Numbered from the stretch's first letter, positions 8,930-18,685 are shown. The stretch is DNA of 64,000 nucleotides from Parapedobacter flavus (GCF_035818675.1 NZ_JAYKZZ010000022.1:1-64000), one strand, 5' to 3'. Numbers and translations are program-made. The notes: generated from the sequence alone by a model not told the origin.

Positions 8930-10864
8930 ATGGCGAAGCGTAATGGTATGTTTTTTACCCTAGGGGTCTTTTTGTTGATTGCTCAACAGGTGTCGAATGC
9001 CGCACCCCAACGTGATGAACCCCTCCAGAAGGTTGATACGGCCGTTATCAATGGTTTCTACGAGGATGCGTTCTTGACTGTTGAAGAAAATCTGCGAAAG
9101 TCAGACGACCTGATCAATAAGGCATGGAAGATGTCTATCGACATTGGTTATGACCAAGGTATTGCTGATGGATACTATTATACGGGCACGATGTACATGC
9201 GAAAGGGCGCATGGAATGTTGCAGGCCGGTATTTTGAAAAGGCGGTTTCACTTTACGCCCAAGGGCAGTTCTTGGATAACTTACCCGATTGCCACCTTCG
9301 ATTGGGGCAGATTTACTTACAGGATGGCCGGTACTATACAGGGCTGCAGAATTTCCTCAGTGGCCTTCGTGTGGCAACCGATAAAGGTCAGGATATCGAA
9401 CGGGTCAAGCTAAACATCGAGCTGGCCAACTATCATAACACCATATCTAAAGACTATGGGGAAGCTGTCGCCGCTCTTAACGATGCGGCAGAACTGGTGG
9501 AAGCGTCGGGTTATACGGACGCGCTGGGTTCGATCTATCTGCAGTATGGCATTAGTTACTCCGGACAACGTGATTATGACAAAGCACTGCATTATGTGGC
9601 AGCGGCCCAGCAGGAGTTCGACCTGAAATCGTCTGCGGAGTCACTTTTACGTGTGTTACTGGTTGAGGGTGATGTATACGCTGCCAACCGCGATGAGCAG
9701 CGTTTAGCCACCGTATTGGATGAAGCCGGCGCGCTCGTTGATACCGTGGGCAATGAGGGGCTGTCGATCAGTTATCAGCTTCTTTATGCCACGGAACTTT
9801 ATCTCCTGGAAGATTATGATGGGGCGTTAGAGATATGTGAGCGATTATATTCCTCGCTGGATAGTGTGGATATGGGGCTGGAGCGTCACCGTATTCAGGC
9901 GCTTCACGTGAAAATAGTTTATGCTATGGGCGATAGCCAACTGGCGGACAGCCTGTTCAACGCGTATGAGTATGCAAAAGACAGCCTGTACGCGGCACAT
10001 TTTATCGGCCAGGGGCGGGAGATGAGCGAAAATTATAAATTGGATAAGTTTGAGCGCCAAATCAAAGAACAGGAGCTGTTATTATCCAATACACGCTACC
10101 AACGGTACGGACTGATTGCCGGTATTGCAGTGTTACTGACCATATTGGTTATCCTTTATTTCCATTTCCGGGAGAAGGATAAATTGGCCCATCGGGTAGC
10201 CATAAAAAACACCGAAATATCCGTTCAGAACGAGGTGCTGAAACAAGCCAATAAACAGAATGAATTGCTCCTGCGTGAGATACATCACCGGGTGAAAAAC
10301 AACCTCCAGATTATCAATAGCCTCCTTAGTCTGCAGTCGCGGAAAACGGCCAACCCCGACGTGATTTCCATGATGCGCGAAAGCAGCAGCCGGATTCATT
10401 CCATCGCGTTGATTCATAATAAACTATATGAACAACAAAGCATCAACCGATTGGATGTGCAAGATTATATTGAACAATTGGGGGCGCATTTGCTGAGTAT
10501 TTATAATGACCATCAAAAGGAAGTACAATTCGAGGTCACTGCCCATGATGTGTTCTTGGATATCGATACGGCCATACCTGTTGGGTTGATATTGACGGAG
10601 CTAATAACCAATTCATTAAAATATGCATTCGAAGGAAGGGATGGAGGTCATATCCATGTGGATATGCAACGGGAAGGAGAAAGGGAATATGAGCTGGTTT
10701 TTAAAGACGATGGGGTAGGAGTTCCGGAGGATAAGCGCCAAAAAACGAACGAAACATTGGGGTTCCGACTGATTCACTCGTTAACGAGCCAACTTGCGGG
10801 TGTTGTCCAATATACGTTTGACGAATGCTCTATCTATCGTATCCGTTTTAAAGGCCAAGTTTAA
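8930..10864 (+). CDS. TPR sensor histidine kinase (HisKA_2 type)
   Basis: I start at the ATG at 8930 (644 residues), which opens directly into a signal peptide (about 1-25). An upstream GTG at 8903 would add nine polar residues. Residues 30-380 are helical TPR-like repeats placed in the periplasm, and a membrane helix lies near 395-415. The kinase part begins with the phospho-acceptor motif EIHHRVKNN (His452/453). An ATPase domain follows, with N-box NSLKYAFEG and G-boxes DDGVGVP and TLGFRLI. No response regulator is adjacent, so it is an orphan kinase. Its promoter is unusually strong and far upstream. The ligand is unknown. Confidence 0.9.
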   Translation: MAKRNGMFFTLGVFLLIAQQVSNAAPQRDEPLQKVDTAVINGFYEDAFLTVEENLRKSDDLINKAWKMSIDIGYDQGIADGYYYTGTMYMRKGAWNVAGRYFEKAVSLYAQGQFLDNLPDCHLRLGQIYLQDGRYYTGLQNFLSGLRVATDKGQDIERVKLNIELANYHNTISKDYGEAVAALNDAAELVEASGYTDALGSIYLQYGISYSGQRDYDKALHYVAAAQQEFDLKSSAESLLRVLLVEGDVYAANRDEQRLATVLDEAGALVDTVGNEGLSISYQLLYATELYLLEDYDGALEICERLYSSLDSVDMGLERHRIQALHVKIVYAMGDSQLADSLFNAYEYAKDSLYAAHFIGQGREMSENYKLDKFERQIKEQELLLSNTRYQRYGLIAGIAVLLTILVILYFHFREKDKLAHRVAIKNTEISVQNEVLKQANKQNELLLREIHHRVKNNLQIINSLLSLQSRKTANPDVISMMRESSSRIHSIALIHNKLYEQQSINRLDVQDYIEQLGAHLLSIYNDHQKEVQFEVTAHDVFLDIDTAIPVGLILTELITNSLKYAFEGRDGGHIHVDMQREGEREYELVFKDDGVGVPEDKRQKTNETLGFRLIHSLTSQLAGVVQYTFDECSIYRIRFKGQV

Positions 10865-10968
10865 CCATTGGTTTGGTTATATCGATAAATTAATCCTGAT
10901 TTTGTCGCCAATTAAGGTAATATTCTTATTTTTAGGAAATTTAAATAGTTAACCGTCAATTTCTTTCC

Positions 10969-12390
10969 ATGAAGCGTAGAGATTTTTTCAAGAACACCGC
11001 TATTGCCGCCGCAGGCGCCGCCGTATTATCACCTTTTCACGCCGCCGCGGCAACCCGGTTCCGCGGAGGCACGGCAAATGGTTCATTAGCCGCAGGTCGT
11101 GCCAAGAATATTATTTTCATGGTTAGCGATGGTATGAGCATAGGTACATTGAGCATGGCCAACATGCTCAGCGAGCTTCGCGATGGCAAGTTGTGCACCT
11201 GGATGTCGTTATATCAGCAGGGGTTGGTGAGTCGCGGACTGATGGACACGGCTTCGGCGAATAGCTTGGTTACGGACTCCTCTGCGGCAAGCTCCTCGTG
11301 GGGCGGCGGCGTACGGGTAAATAACGGTTCATTGAACGTTGCCCCCGATGGAAGTAGGCCAGTGCCGATTCTCCAAAAATTCAAAGCCGCAGGGAAAGCC
11401 GTTGGCTGTGTCACCACCGTGCCTATTACGCACGCCACTCCGGCAGGGTTTTGTGTGAATAGCGAAAGCCGTTCCGATCAGCCGGGCATCGCTGAACAAT
11501 ACCTGAAGCTGGGCTTTGATGTAATGATGGGGGCAGGGACGGAGTATTTCAGTGCCGATAAGCGGAAGGATAAGCAAGATTTGTTCGCGAAGTTCGCTGC
11601 GAACGGTTATCAGGTTGCCCAGACACGGGATGAAATGTTAGCCATCGATGCCGCGTCGGCATCTGCGCCTGTTTTGGGTGTGTTTCATCAAGATGGTTTA
11701 CCTTATGCGTTAGATCGCGAGCATGATGCAGCGCTTAAACAGACGACCCCGTCGCTGGCAGAAATGGTAGGGACGGCAATTCGGAGGTTAGCGAAGGACA
11801 AAAACGGTTTCGTGTTGCAGGTTGAGGGGGGGAAGGTGGACTGGGCGGCACATGCCAATGATGTTGGTGGCTTGCTTTATGACCAGTTGGCGTTCGATGA
11901 AGCATTAGCCACGGCAATCGCTTTCGCGGAAGCGGACGGCGATACCCTGGTTATCGTAACCACCGACCATGGGAATGCCAACCCTGGCTTATTTGGCTCC
12001 ACGAAAAAGTTTGAACGAGTCATCGGTTTTAAACATACCAATGATTGGGTGTTGCAGGGGATTGATCGGGATTTTACGGCGAATCAGGTCCGCGAACGGA
12101 TCGAACATGCGCAAGGCTATGCCATCAATGCAGACGAAGCCATCCGGTTATTGTCGCATTATGTCACCGACAGGGACGAGGAGGGACTATATAATCCGTA
12201 CAAGTTGCCGTTTGCCGAATTTGCCGATATCCAACGAAGGTATACATCGGTAGGCTGGGGCAGTACCGGCCATTCGGGCGATCATGTAGAAGTGGCGGCG
12301 TATGGCCCGGGGTGTGAGCTCCTCAAACCGTTTGTTCGCAATACCGATATGCATTACTTGATGCTCAAAGCTGCAGCGGTGCCGCGATAA
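10969..12390 (+). CDS. Alkaline phosphatase, Tat-exported
   Basis: The 473-residue protein begins with a twin-arginine signal (RRDFFK followed by an Ala-rich stretch), placing it in the periplasm or at the cell surface. The metal site and nucleophile of the alkaline phosphatase family are visible: MVSDGMS near the N-terminus, TDSSAASSSW with the attacking serine, TTDHGNANP, and GHSGDHVEV with metal-binding histidines. It should hydrolyse phosphate monoesters and release phosphate. It ends six bases from the convergent HAD phosphatase gene. No Pho-type regulator lies nearby, so regulation by phosphate cannot be inferred from the context. Confidence 0.93.
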   Translation: MKRRDFFKNTAIAAAGAAVLSPFHAAAATRFRGGTANGSLAAGRAKNIIFMVSDGMSIGTLSMANMLSELRDGKLCTWMSLYQQGLVSRGLMDTASANSLVTDSSAASSSWGGGVRVNNGSLNVAPDGSRPVPILQKFKAAGKAVGCVTTVPITHATPAGFCVNSESRSDQPGIAEQYLKLGFDVMMGAGTEYFSADKRKDKQDLFAKFAANGYQVAQTRDEMLAIDAASASAPVLGVFHQDGLPYALDREHDAALKQTTPSLAEMVGTAIRRLAKDKNGFVLQVEGGKVDWAAHANDVGGLLYDQLAFDEALATAIAFAEADGDTLVIVTTDHGNANPGLFGSTKKFERVIGFKHTNDWVLQGIDRDFTANQVRERIEHAQGYAINADEAIRLLSHYVTDRDEEGLYNPYKLPFAEFADIQRRYTSVGWGSTGHSGDHVEVAAYGPGCELLKPFVRNTDMHYLMLKAAAVPR

Positions 12391-12396
12391 CTACGG

Positions 12397-13023
12397 TTAT
12401 ATGATTTCGTCGATGCGTACCCAGTCCATGCCGGCGGCGATAGCACCTTGCACCCCTGGGGTACCGTCTTCGAAGACAAGGCAGTCTTGCGGTGCCACGC
12501 CGAGTTGTTTTGCTGCGCTTAAAAACGGATCAGCATAGGGCTTGCCCCGGTCGGTATCGTCGGCACAGACGAGCACCTCGATATCATTGATAAGGCCAAT
12601 CACCGTCAGTGTGCGGGTTACCGTTTTGCGGCTGCCGCCGGAGACCACACCGATGCGCACCTTGCCGATGTGGTTCTTCAGGTGCTGGACAACAAATGCT
12701 ATCGGTACGGTCTGTTCGATAAAGTCTTCGAAAAAGATGGTGGACTTCATCGTGGCGAACTCATTCGGAGGCACGTTGGTCTGGTATCGCTTGTTTATTT
12801 CCTGCGCGATTAACGGTGTGGGCCAGCCGGCCAGCTCGTCAATGATGGCGGTGTCGAGCGCAATACCGAATTTTGCTGCTGCTTTTTTATAGGCTGCTCT
12901 GTGTGCGTGCATATTGTCCGCAAGCGTACCGTCGCAATCGTATAAGAACGCTTTATAGTCCTTTTTCCGGCCGATTTGGGTGAGTTGATCCAATTTTTCG
13001 TGTATAGGGATAATCGTTGTCAT
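12397..13023 (-). CDS. HAD-superfamily phosphatase (beta-phosphoglucomutase-like)
   Basis: The 208-residue soluble protein has the HAD nucleophile motif YDCDGTLAD (Asp29, Asp31), a helical cap, motif II in VVSGGSR and motif IV in FEDGTPGV. It belongs to subclass IA, near beta-phosphoglucomutases and sugar-phosphate phosphatases. Its substrate cannot be told from sequence. Its ATG overlaps the stop of the proline dehydrogenase gene by four bases, so the two are translationally coupled, although no shared pathway is evident. Confidence 0.85.
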   Translation of the reverse strand: MTTIIPIHEKLDQLTQIGRKKDYKAFLYDCDGTLADNMHAHRAAYKKAAAKFGIALDTAIIDELAGWPTPLIAQEINKRYQTNVPPNEFATMKSTIFFEDFIEQTVPIAFVVQHLKNHIGKVRIGVVSGGSRKTVTRTLTVIGLINDIEVLVCADDTDRGKPYADPFLSAAKQLGVAPQDCLVFEDGTPGVQGAIAAGMDWVRIDEII

Positions 13024-14216
13024 CTTTCTGCCTTTCTTCTTCTTTTCTCTTTATCAATAAGCGACAATTCGCGGCTTGTCTGGCCGGCTACCGAGGTGTT
13101 TTCCTGTGCCCGTCGAAATAGATAAGGCATTACGGCTTTCACCGGCCCGTAGGGCATATACTTCGCCACTCGATAACCGGCAGCTGCGAGATTGAAGCTC
13201 AGGTTGTCGCTCATGCCCAACAGCTGGGCAAAATGGACGTGGGGGTGGTCGTGCGGGAGTTGGCGGTGATTTAACTCGTCAACCAATAGTTTGCTGCTGA
13301 TTTCATTATGCGTGCCGGCCACGAGCCCAATCCGGTCAATGTGATCGAGGCAGAATCGAATAGCGCTGTCATAATCGCGATCTGTCGCTTCTTTGTCGGG
13401 TTGAATCGGGGATGGGTATCCGTTTTCCTGTGCACGTTCCCGTTCGATCTCCATATAAGCGCCCCGCACCAGCTTGGCTCCGAGGGAAAATCCGTCCGTT
13501 TCCGCCAGGTAATAATCGACCTGCAGCGAAGCCAGCTTGTCGTGCCGATAAAGCTGGTACGTGTTGTACACAATAGGCGTTTCACGGTTAAACAGCTGCA
13601 TCATCTCTCGGGCGAGGTCATCGACGACATCCTGAATCCACGAATGTTCGGCATCGATAAGTACCTTTATCCCATTATCGTAACAACTTTGGCAAATCCG
13701 CTCGAAACGTTTCCGGATCCGTTCGTATTCCAGTTTTTCGTCGGCACTGAGTGGTTCTTTGGCATTGATTTTCTCCAGCAATTCAAAGCGGCCCACTCCG
13801 CTGGGCTTGAAGACCGCAAACGATATGTTTGGACTGGTCTTGGCACAAGCGATCGTACGGAGAATTTCTTCGCAGGTTTCATCGAGCGGGTTTTCCATGC
13901 TTTCACCTTCAACGGAGTAATCAAGGATGGTTCCTACCCGCTGGTTTGCCAGCCGATTCATGGCAGGTATACACCCGTTGATGGTCTCGCCCCCGCAGAA
14001 GTGATTGAAAATGGTTGAGCGTATGATGCCCTTAATTGGTAAACCCACCTTCAGCGCAAAGTCGGTAATCGGTTGACCGACGCGTGTCAAGAAATTATTA
14101 CTCAAGATCTTAAATAGCCAATAGGCCTTGTTTAGATCACTATCGCTTTTACCCCGAAAAGCGATTTCTGTGTTTTCGAACGAAAGTTCACACAGGTGTT
14201 GTGTGTTTTGAGACAT
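13020..14216 (-). CDS. Proline dehydrogenase
   Basis: This 398-residue FAD enzyme oxidises proline to pyrroline-5-carboxylate, the first step of proline catabolism. It is a single-function enzyme; the PutA aldehyde dehydrogenase half is absent. A TIM-barrel core carries the motifs VLIDAEHSW, LVRGAYMEIER and AGTHNEIS, and the C-terminus holds the substrate-binding YMPYGP region. Bacteroidota commonly keep such a separate enzyme. It is divergent from the PurF-like gene, and its predicted promoter overlaps that gene's promoter. Confidence 0.93.
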   Translation of the reverse strand: MSQNTQHLCELSFENTEIAFRGKSDSDLNKAYWLFKILSNNFLTRVGQPITDFALKVGLPIKGIIRSTIFNHFCGGETINGCIPAMNRLANQRVGTILDYSVEGESMENPLDETCEEILRTIACAKTSPNISFAVFKPSGVGRFELLEKINAKEPLSADEKLEYERIRKRFERICQSCYDNGIKVLIDAEHSWIQDVVDDLAREMMQLFNRETPIVYNTYQLYRHDKLASLQVDYYLAETDGFSLGAKLVRGAYMEIERERAQENGYPSPIQPDKEATDRDYDSAIRFCLDHIDRIGLVAGTHNEISSKLLVDELNHRQLPHDHPHVHFAQLLGMSDNLSFNLAAAGYRVAKYMPYGPVKAVMPYLFRRAQENTSVAGQTSRELSLIDKEKRRRKAER

Positions 14217-14236
14217 TCAGTGTGCAAATTACGGGA

Positions 14237-14268
14237 CGAAATTACGCATAGTTGTTGTGCTTTACAAA
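14237..14268 (-). promoter_or_regulatory. Proline dehydrogenase promoter, overlapping the divergent one
   Basis: Read on the minus strand: TTTG (14268-14265), 20 bases, then TAATTTCG (14244-14237), one mismatch from TAnnTTTG. The start codon lies about 20 bases downstream. It overlaps the plus-strand purF-like promoter for 14 bases. Confidence 0.5.
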
Positions 14269-14284
14269 CTTGTTCGTACCTTTG
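14255..14284 (+). promoter_or_regulatory. Promoter of the PurF-like gene
   Basis: TTG (14255-14257), 19 bases, TACCTTTG (14277-14284): a full consensus match. It covers the upstream GTG at 14257 and so supports the ATG at 14302 as the true start. Confidence 0.7.
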
Positions 14285-14301
14285 CCCATTCAACGCATAC
14301 A

Positions 14302-16212
14302 ATGAGTGACGCTATTAAACATGAGTGTGGTATCGCACTAGTTCGCCTGCTAAAGCCCCTTTCATATTATCAGGAAAAATACGGTACGGCCTTATACGGC
14401 ATCAATAAGTTGTACTTATTGATGGAGAAACAACATAACCGCGGACAGGACGGTGCGGGGATTGCCACGATTAAGCTCGGAGTAAAGCCCGGCAGCCGCT
14501 ACATCAGCCGCTACCGTTCGATGGCATCCAATGCCGTGGCGGATATTTTCGAGTATGTGCAGCGGAAATTTGCCGCCGTGCAACGGGCCTACCCCGATCG
14601 ATATCCCGACAGCCAATGGTTGAAGGAGAACGTGAGTTTTACCGGCGAAGTGCTTTTAGGGCATCTGCGGTACGGTACACACGGCAAGAATAGCATTGAA
14701 AGCTGCCATCCGTTTTTACGCCAAAACAACTGGATGACGAGAAACCTCGTTCTCGCTGGTAATTTCAATATGACCAACGTGGATGAATTGCTTGAGCAAC
14801 TGTATGAGCTGGGGCAGCATCCTAAAGAAAAAGCGGACACGGTAACCGTGCTCGAAAAAATTGGCCATTTTTTGGATTCCGAAAACCAAGAGCAATTCGA
14901 TAAGTTTAAACAACAAGGGTATAGCAATATTGAGATTAGCAACCTGATTGCGGAAAACCTCGATATTGCACGTATTTTACGAAAATCCGCGAAGACGTGG
15001 GATGGCGGTTACACCATTGCTGGAATCGTAGGGCATGGCGATGCATTTGTGATGCGCGATCCGGCGGGGATTAGACCGGCTTACTATTACGTCAACGACG
15101 AAGTGCTGGTGGTAACTTCTGAACGACCGGCGATACAGACTGCTTTCAATGTGAAATTTGAGGAAATTAACGAGGTGAAGCCCGGTTATGCCCTCATCGT
15201 TAAAAAAGATGGCTCCATAACGGAGGAGATGTTTAGGGAGCCGGTGGAAAAGAAATCTTGTTCTTTTGAGCGGATTTATTTCTCGCGGGGTAGCGATGCG
15301 GCGATTTACCAGGAGCGGAAATACCTGGGGCGACTGCTGTGCCCGCAGGTATTGACTGCGATCAATGGCGATATCAAGAATACCGTTTTTTCCTATATCC
15401 CGAATACGGCAGAAGTATCGTTTTATGGCATGGAAGAAGGCATAAACGAATATGTACGGACCCTGCAGAAAGAAACCCTGCTCAATCGCGCCGACAAAAT
15501 TTCGGACGCGGAATTGGATGAGATGTTAAGTATCTCGCCTCGGTTTGAAAAGCTCAATATCAAAGACGCGAAGCTCCGTACGTTTATAACGCAAGATGCC
15601 GATCGGCAAGATATGGTGCAGCACGTGTACGATACGACCTATGGCATCGTCAAAGATGGGGAAGATACGATTGTTGCCATGGATGATTCCATTGTACGGG
15701 GCACAACGCTAAAGCAAAGTATTTTGACCATCCTCGACCGTTTGAATCCGAAGAAAATCATCATCGTTTCCTCGGCACCGCAAATCCGGTACCCCGACTG
15801 TTACGGCATCGATATGTCGAGGATGGGTGAATTTGTGGCTTTCGAGGCCGCTGTATCGCTACTGTATAAACATGACTTGGGGCATGTCGTAGAGGAGGTT
15901 TACCAGCAATGTTTGGCATCGTTGGAGCTTCCCAAAGAAGACGTGGAGAATTATGTAAAGGCCATTTATGCACCATTTACGGATGAAGAAATTTCCATCG
16001 AGATAGCCGCCATCATTAGGGGTGCCCATATCAATGCCGAAGTAGAAGTGATTTACCAGACCTTGGCGAACCTGCACATTGCATGTCCAGGACATAAAGG
16101 CGATTGGTATTTTTCCGGTGATTATCCAACTCCCGGGGGAAACCGTGTGGTTAACCGTGCTTACATGAATTGGGTGGAAGGGAAAAACGTGCGGGCTTAT
16201 TTCAGTGCGTAA
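14302..16212 (+). CDS. Long-form amidophosphoribosyltransferase-like enzyme
   Basis: The product has 636 residues. The N-terminal class II glutamine amidotransferase domain has its catalytic cysteine at Cys9 (KHECGIALV), so an eight-residue propeptide must be removed. Further motifs are EKQHNRGQDGAG and GHLRYGTHGKN. The C-terminal phosphoribosyltransferase part has the PRPP loop VAMDDSIVRGT (residues 459-468). PurF makes 5-phosphoribosylamine, the first committed step of purine synthesis. Typical PurF has about 470-510 residues. This form is over 100 longer and has RGSD where PurF usually has RPDS, so it may be a paralog with another role. Its stop overlaps convergent ribF by 11 bases. Confidence 0.82.
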   Translation: MSDAIKHECGIALVRLLKPLSYYQEKYGTALYGINKLYLLMEKQHNRGQDGAGIATIKLGVKPGSRYISRYRSMASNAVADIFEYVQRKFAAVQRAYPDRYPDSQWLKENVSFTGEVLLGHLRYGTHGKNSIESCHPFLRQNNWMTRNLVLAGNFNMTNVDELLEQLYELGQHPKEKADTVTVLEKIGHFLDSENQEQFDKFKQQGYSNIEISNLIAENLDIARILRKSAKTWDGGYTIAGIVGHGDAFVMRDPAGIRPAYYYVNDEVLVVTSERPAIQTAFNVKFEEINEVKPGYALIVKKDGSITEEMFREPVEKKSCSFERIYFSRGSDAAIYQERKYLGRLLCPQVLTAINGDIKNTVFSYIPNTAEVSFYGMEEGINEYVRTLQKETLLNRADKISDAELDEMLSISPRFEKLNIKDAKLRTFITQDADRQDMVQHVYDTTYGIVKDGEDTIVAMDDSIVRGTTLKQSILTILDRLNPKKIIIVSSAPQIRYPDCYGIDMSRMGEFVAFEAAVSLLYKHDLGHVVEEVYQQCLASLELPKEDVENYVKAIYAPFTDEEISIEIAAIIRGAHINAEVEVIYQTLANLHIACPGHKGDWYFSGDYPTPGGNRVVNRAYMNWVEGKNVRAYFSA

Positions 16213-17182
16213 GGCCCAATAAGTCTTTAACCCGCCGCTCGTCGGTTTTCATTTGCTGGATCATTTCCTCCATGTTTTCGAACCATTGGTCGTGACGCAC
16301 GAAATGAAGGAACTTTACCCGTAACGTTTCACCGTAGATGTCTTCATTGAAATCAAGTAAATGAACTTCGATACTTCTGCTTACCCCATCTACTGTAGGG
16401 CGTGTGCCGATGTATCCCATACCGTATATAACGCGTTCGGGCGGGTGGGGCACATAGGGGCCCGTTTTGAGATCTGTTGGTTCGATAATGGATGTCTCCA
16501 CGGCATAAATTCCGTATGCCGGAATAAGCTTGTGGCTTTCTTGTACCTGTAAATTGGCCGTAGGGTAGCCGATACGCCGCCCTAGTTGATCGCCTCGGAC
16601 CACCTTTCCCGTCAGCTGGAATGGATATCCTAGGTAGGTGTTTGCGGTATTGATATCACCTTTGATGAGGGCCTCCCGAATTTTGGTCGACGATACGGCT
16701 ACATCATTGATGTCCTGTTCGGGGATTTGTTCTACAGCATAGCCATAAATTTCACTGTATTCCATCAGGTCTTTGAGTGAACCTTTGCGGTCTTTCCCGA
16801 AACGGTGGTCGTAGCCGATGATGATCTTTTTGGTGCCTATTTTGCCCACGAGTACCTCGCGGATGTACTCTTCGGGAGAAAGGTTAGAGAAATCACGTGT
16901 AAAGGGCGTGATGATAAGGTGATCTATTCCAGCATCGGCAAGGCGTTTCACCTTTTCATCGATATCGCTGATGATACGCAAGCTGTCGTCTTCGGGATGG
17001 AGGATAAGGCGGGGGTGTGGAAAGAAGGTGAGTAGGACCGTTTCGCCCTTAATGGCCTTAGCCGATTCCCGCAGGGAGCTTATGATTTTTTGATGACCCA
17101 CATGTACCCCATCAAAGGTGCCAATGGTGACCACCGCATTGTCTAGCGGAATAAAATCTTCAAGGTTCCTATATATTTTCAT
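16202..17182 (-). CDS. ribF: Bifunctional riboflavin kinase/FAD synthetase RibF
   Basis: RibF phosphorylates riboflavin to FMN and adenylates FMN to FAD. The N-terminal adenylyltransferase domain shows GTFDGVHVGHQ, and the C-terminal kinase domain shows GYPTANLQ near residue 210. I use the ATG at 17182 (326 residues); a TTG at 17194 in frame would add four residues. The start lies within the 3' end of truB (14-base overlap), so it is the last gene of the ftsX-DUF3098-uppP-truB-ribF operon. Its stop overlaps the end of the convergent PurF-like gene, leaving no room for a terminator between them. Confidence 0.95.
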   Translation of the reverse strand: MKIYRNLEDFIPLDNAVVTIGTFDGVHVGHQKIISSLRESAKAIKGETVLLTFFPHPRLILHPEDDSLRIISDIDEKVKRLADAGIDHLIITPFTRDFSNLSPEEYIREVLVGKIGTKKIIIGYDHRFGKDRKGSLKDLMEYSEIYGYAVEQIPEQDINDVAVSSTKIREALIKGDINTANTYLGYPFQLTGKVVRGDQLGRRIGYPTANLQVQESHKLIPAYGIYAVETSIIEPTDLKTGPYVPHPPERVIYGMGYIGTRPTVDGVSRSIEVHLLDFNEDIYGETLRVKFLHFVRHDQWFENMEEMIQQMKTDERRVKDLLGLTH

Positions 17183-17891
17183 CCGATGCTTCAAAATTAA
17201 CGCCCTTTATTCGTTTCACCAAATCTGGTAATTGCCATGCATCAACTACATGGAAATCGCCGATTTTGGTCCGCCGTAGTTGGCTCAGGTGCGCCCCGTT
17301 GTTCAGTGCTTTTCCAAAATCATGTGCTAATGATCGGATATAGGTGCCTTTACTGCATACCACGCGAAATTCGACATGTGGCATGTCGATGCGCACGATT
17401 TCAAATTCGCGTATACTTACCTTACGGGGCTTAACTGCTACGGTTTCGCCGCGGCGCGCTTTCTCGTACACGCGTTCGCCATCTATCTTGATGGCCGAAT
17501 GGGCTGGGGGGACCTGTTCGATATCACCCAAAAACAATTTGGTCGCTTCTTGGATCTGTTCATCGGTAATCCCTGCAAGGTCGAACCGTTGGTCTATTTC
17601 CTGCTCCAGGTCGTATGAAGGAGTGGTTGCACCCAACGTAATGATACCCGTGTAGGTTTTTTCTTGTGCTTGGAACCCATCGATCCGTTTGGTGAACTTT
17701 CCTGTACAGATCACCAGCAGGCCCGTTGCCAGCGGATCCAACGTACCCGCATGCCCCACTTTGACTTTGAGCGGCTTGATGGCGTTGCGTATCTTGTGTA
17801 CCACATCGAAGCTGGTCCACCGCAGGGGTTTGTCGACCAACAGCACTTCGCCGTCGGCAAAATTAAAAGCTTGTTGTGTGGTGTGTGCCAT
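17169..17891 (-). CDS. truB: tRNA pseudouridine(55) synthase TruB
   Basis: This 240-residue enzyme converts U55 in the T-loop of tRNAs to pseudouridine. The catalytic aspartate lies in HAGTLDPLATG (Asp52), and KPLRWTS and KGTYIRSLAHD are further family motifs. It is shorter than the E. coli enzyme (314 residues) and lacks most of the C-terminal PUA extension, which is usual for Bacteroidota. Its ATG shares a base with the uppP stop (TAATG), so translation is coupled. Confidence 0.95.
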   Translation of the reverse strand: MAHTTQQAFNFADGEVLLVDKPLRWTSFDVVHKIRNAIKPLKVKVGHAGTLDPLATGLLVICTGKFTKRIDGFQAQEKTYTGIITLGATTPSYDLEQEIDQRFDLAGITDEQIQEATKLFLGDIEQVPPAHSAIKIDGERVYEKARRGETVAVKPRKVSIREFEIVRIDMPHVEFRVVCSKGTYIRSLAHDFGKALNNGAHLSQLRRTKIGDFHVVDAWQLPDLVKRIKGVNFEASDENI

Positions 17892-18685
17892 TATAAGATT
17901 TGCAGGCTATGCCCACTAAGGAGCATGGCCATGATAATTCCGCCCACGATAATACGGTACCATCCAAATGCTTTGAAGCCGTATTTGGATACGACGCCGA
18001 TGAACGATTTGATGGCAATGATGGCGACGATAAAACCAATTACGTTGCCAATGATGAGTTGGTTGATTTCTGGGCCACTTAACGCATGCCCTTCGTCGAA
18101 ATAGTCTTTCAGCTTCAGTACTGTGGCACCAAACATCATGGGTACCGCCAGGAAAAAGGAGAATTCGGCCGCGGCCTTGCGGGTGAGGCTTTGTGTCATG
18201 CCGCCAACGATGGTGCTGGCCGAACGGGAAGTGCCCGGTATGAGCGCCAAACATTGAAAAAAACCAATTTTCAATGCCTGCGCGTAGGTGATTTCGTCTG
18301 AATTATCGATATGTGGTTTGTTGAACCATTTGTCTACAAATAATAAGACCACGCCACCGACGACGAGCATGATACCCACCACCATCGGGCTTTCCAATAA
18401 CCCGTCGATGGTATCGCTGAATAGATAGCCAAGGATGGACGCGGGAATGGCTGCAACAACTAACTTATAATAAAAGTCGAGCGAACGGAAAAAGCGGCGG
18501 TAATACAATGCCAACACGGAGAGGATGGTTCCCAATTGGATGGCTATCGTAAACAATTTCACAAATGGGGTAGGCGATACGCCCATCAGCGCAGTTGTAA
18601 TAATCATATGACCGGTGGATGATACCGGCAGAAATTCTGTGAGGCCTTCAATGATGGCCAGCACAATCACTTCAAACAACGTCAT
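17891..18685 (-). CDS. uppP: Undecaprenyl-diphosphatase UppP
   Basis: The 264-residue inner-membrane enzyme dephosphorylates undecaprenyl diphosphate, regenerating the lipid carrier for peptidoglycan and other envelope polymers. The two family motifs are clear: EGLTEFLPVSSTGH (residues 13-26) and PGTSRSAST near 165. About eight hydrophobic segments are visible. The start overlaps the end of the DUF3098 gene by four bases and the stop overlaps the truB start, so it sits inside a tightly coupled operon. Confidence 0.96.
   Translation of the reverse strand: MTLFEVIVLAIIEGLTEFLPVSSTGHMIITTALMGVSPTPFVKLFTIAIQLGTILSVLALYYRRFFRSLDFYYKLVVAAIPASILGYLFSDTIDGLLESPMVVGIMLVVGGVVLLFVDKWFNKPHIDNSDEITYAQALKIGFFQCLALIPGTSRSASTIVGGMTQSLTRKAAAEFSFFLAVPMMFGATVLKLKDYFDEGHALSGPEINQLIIGNVIGFIVAIIAIKSFIGVVSKYGFKAFGWYRIIVGGIIMAMLLSGHSLQIL

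Noticed and set aside
14257..14301. Earlier start for the PurF-like gene
   Set aside because: The upstream GTG is inside the -33 promoter box, so it would not be transcribed.
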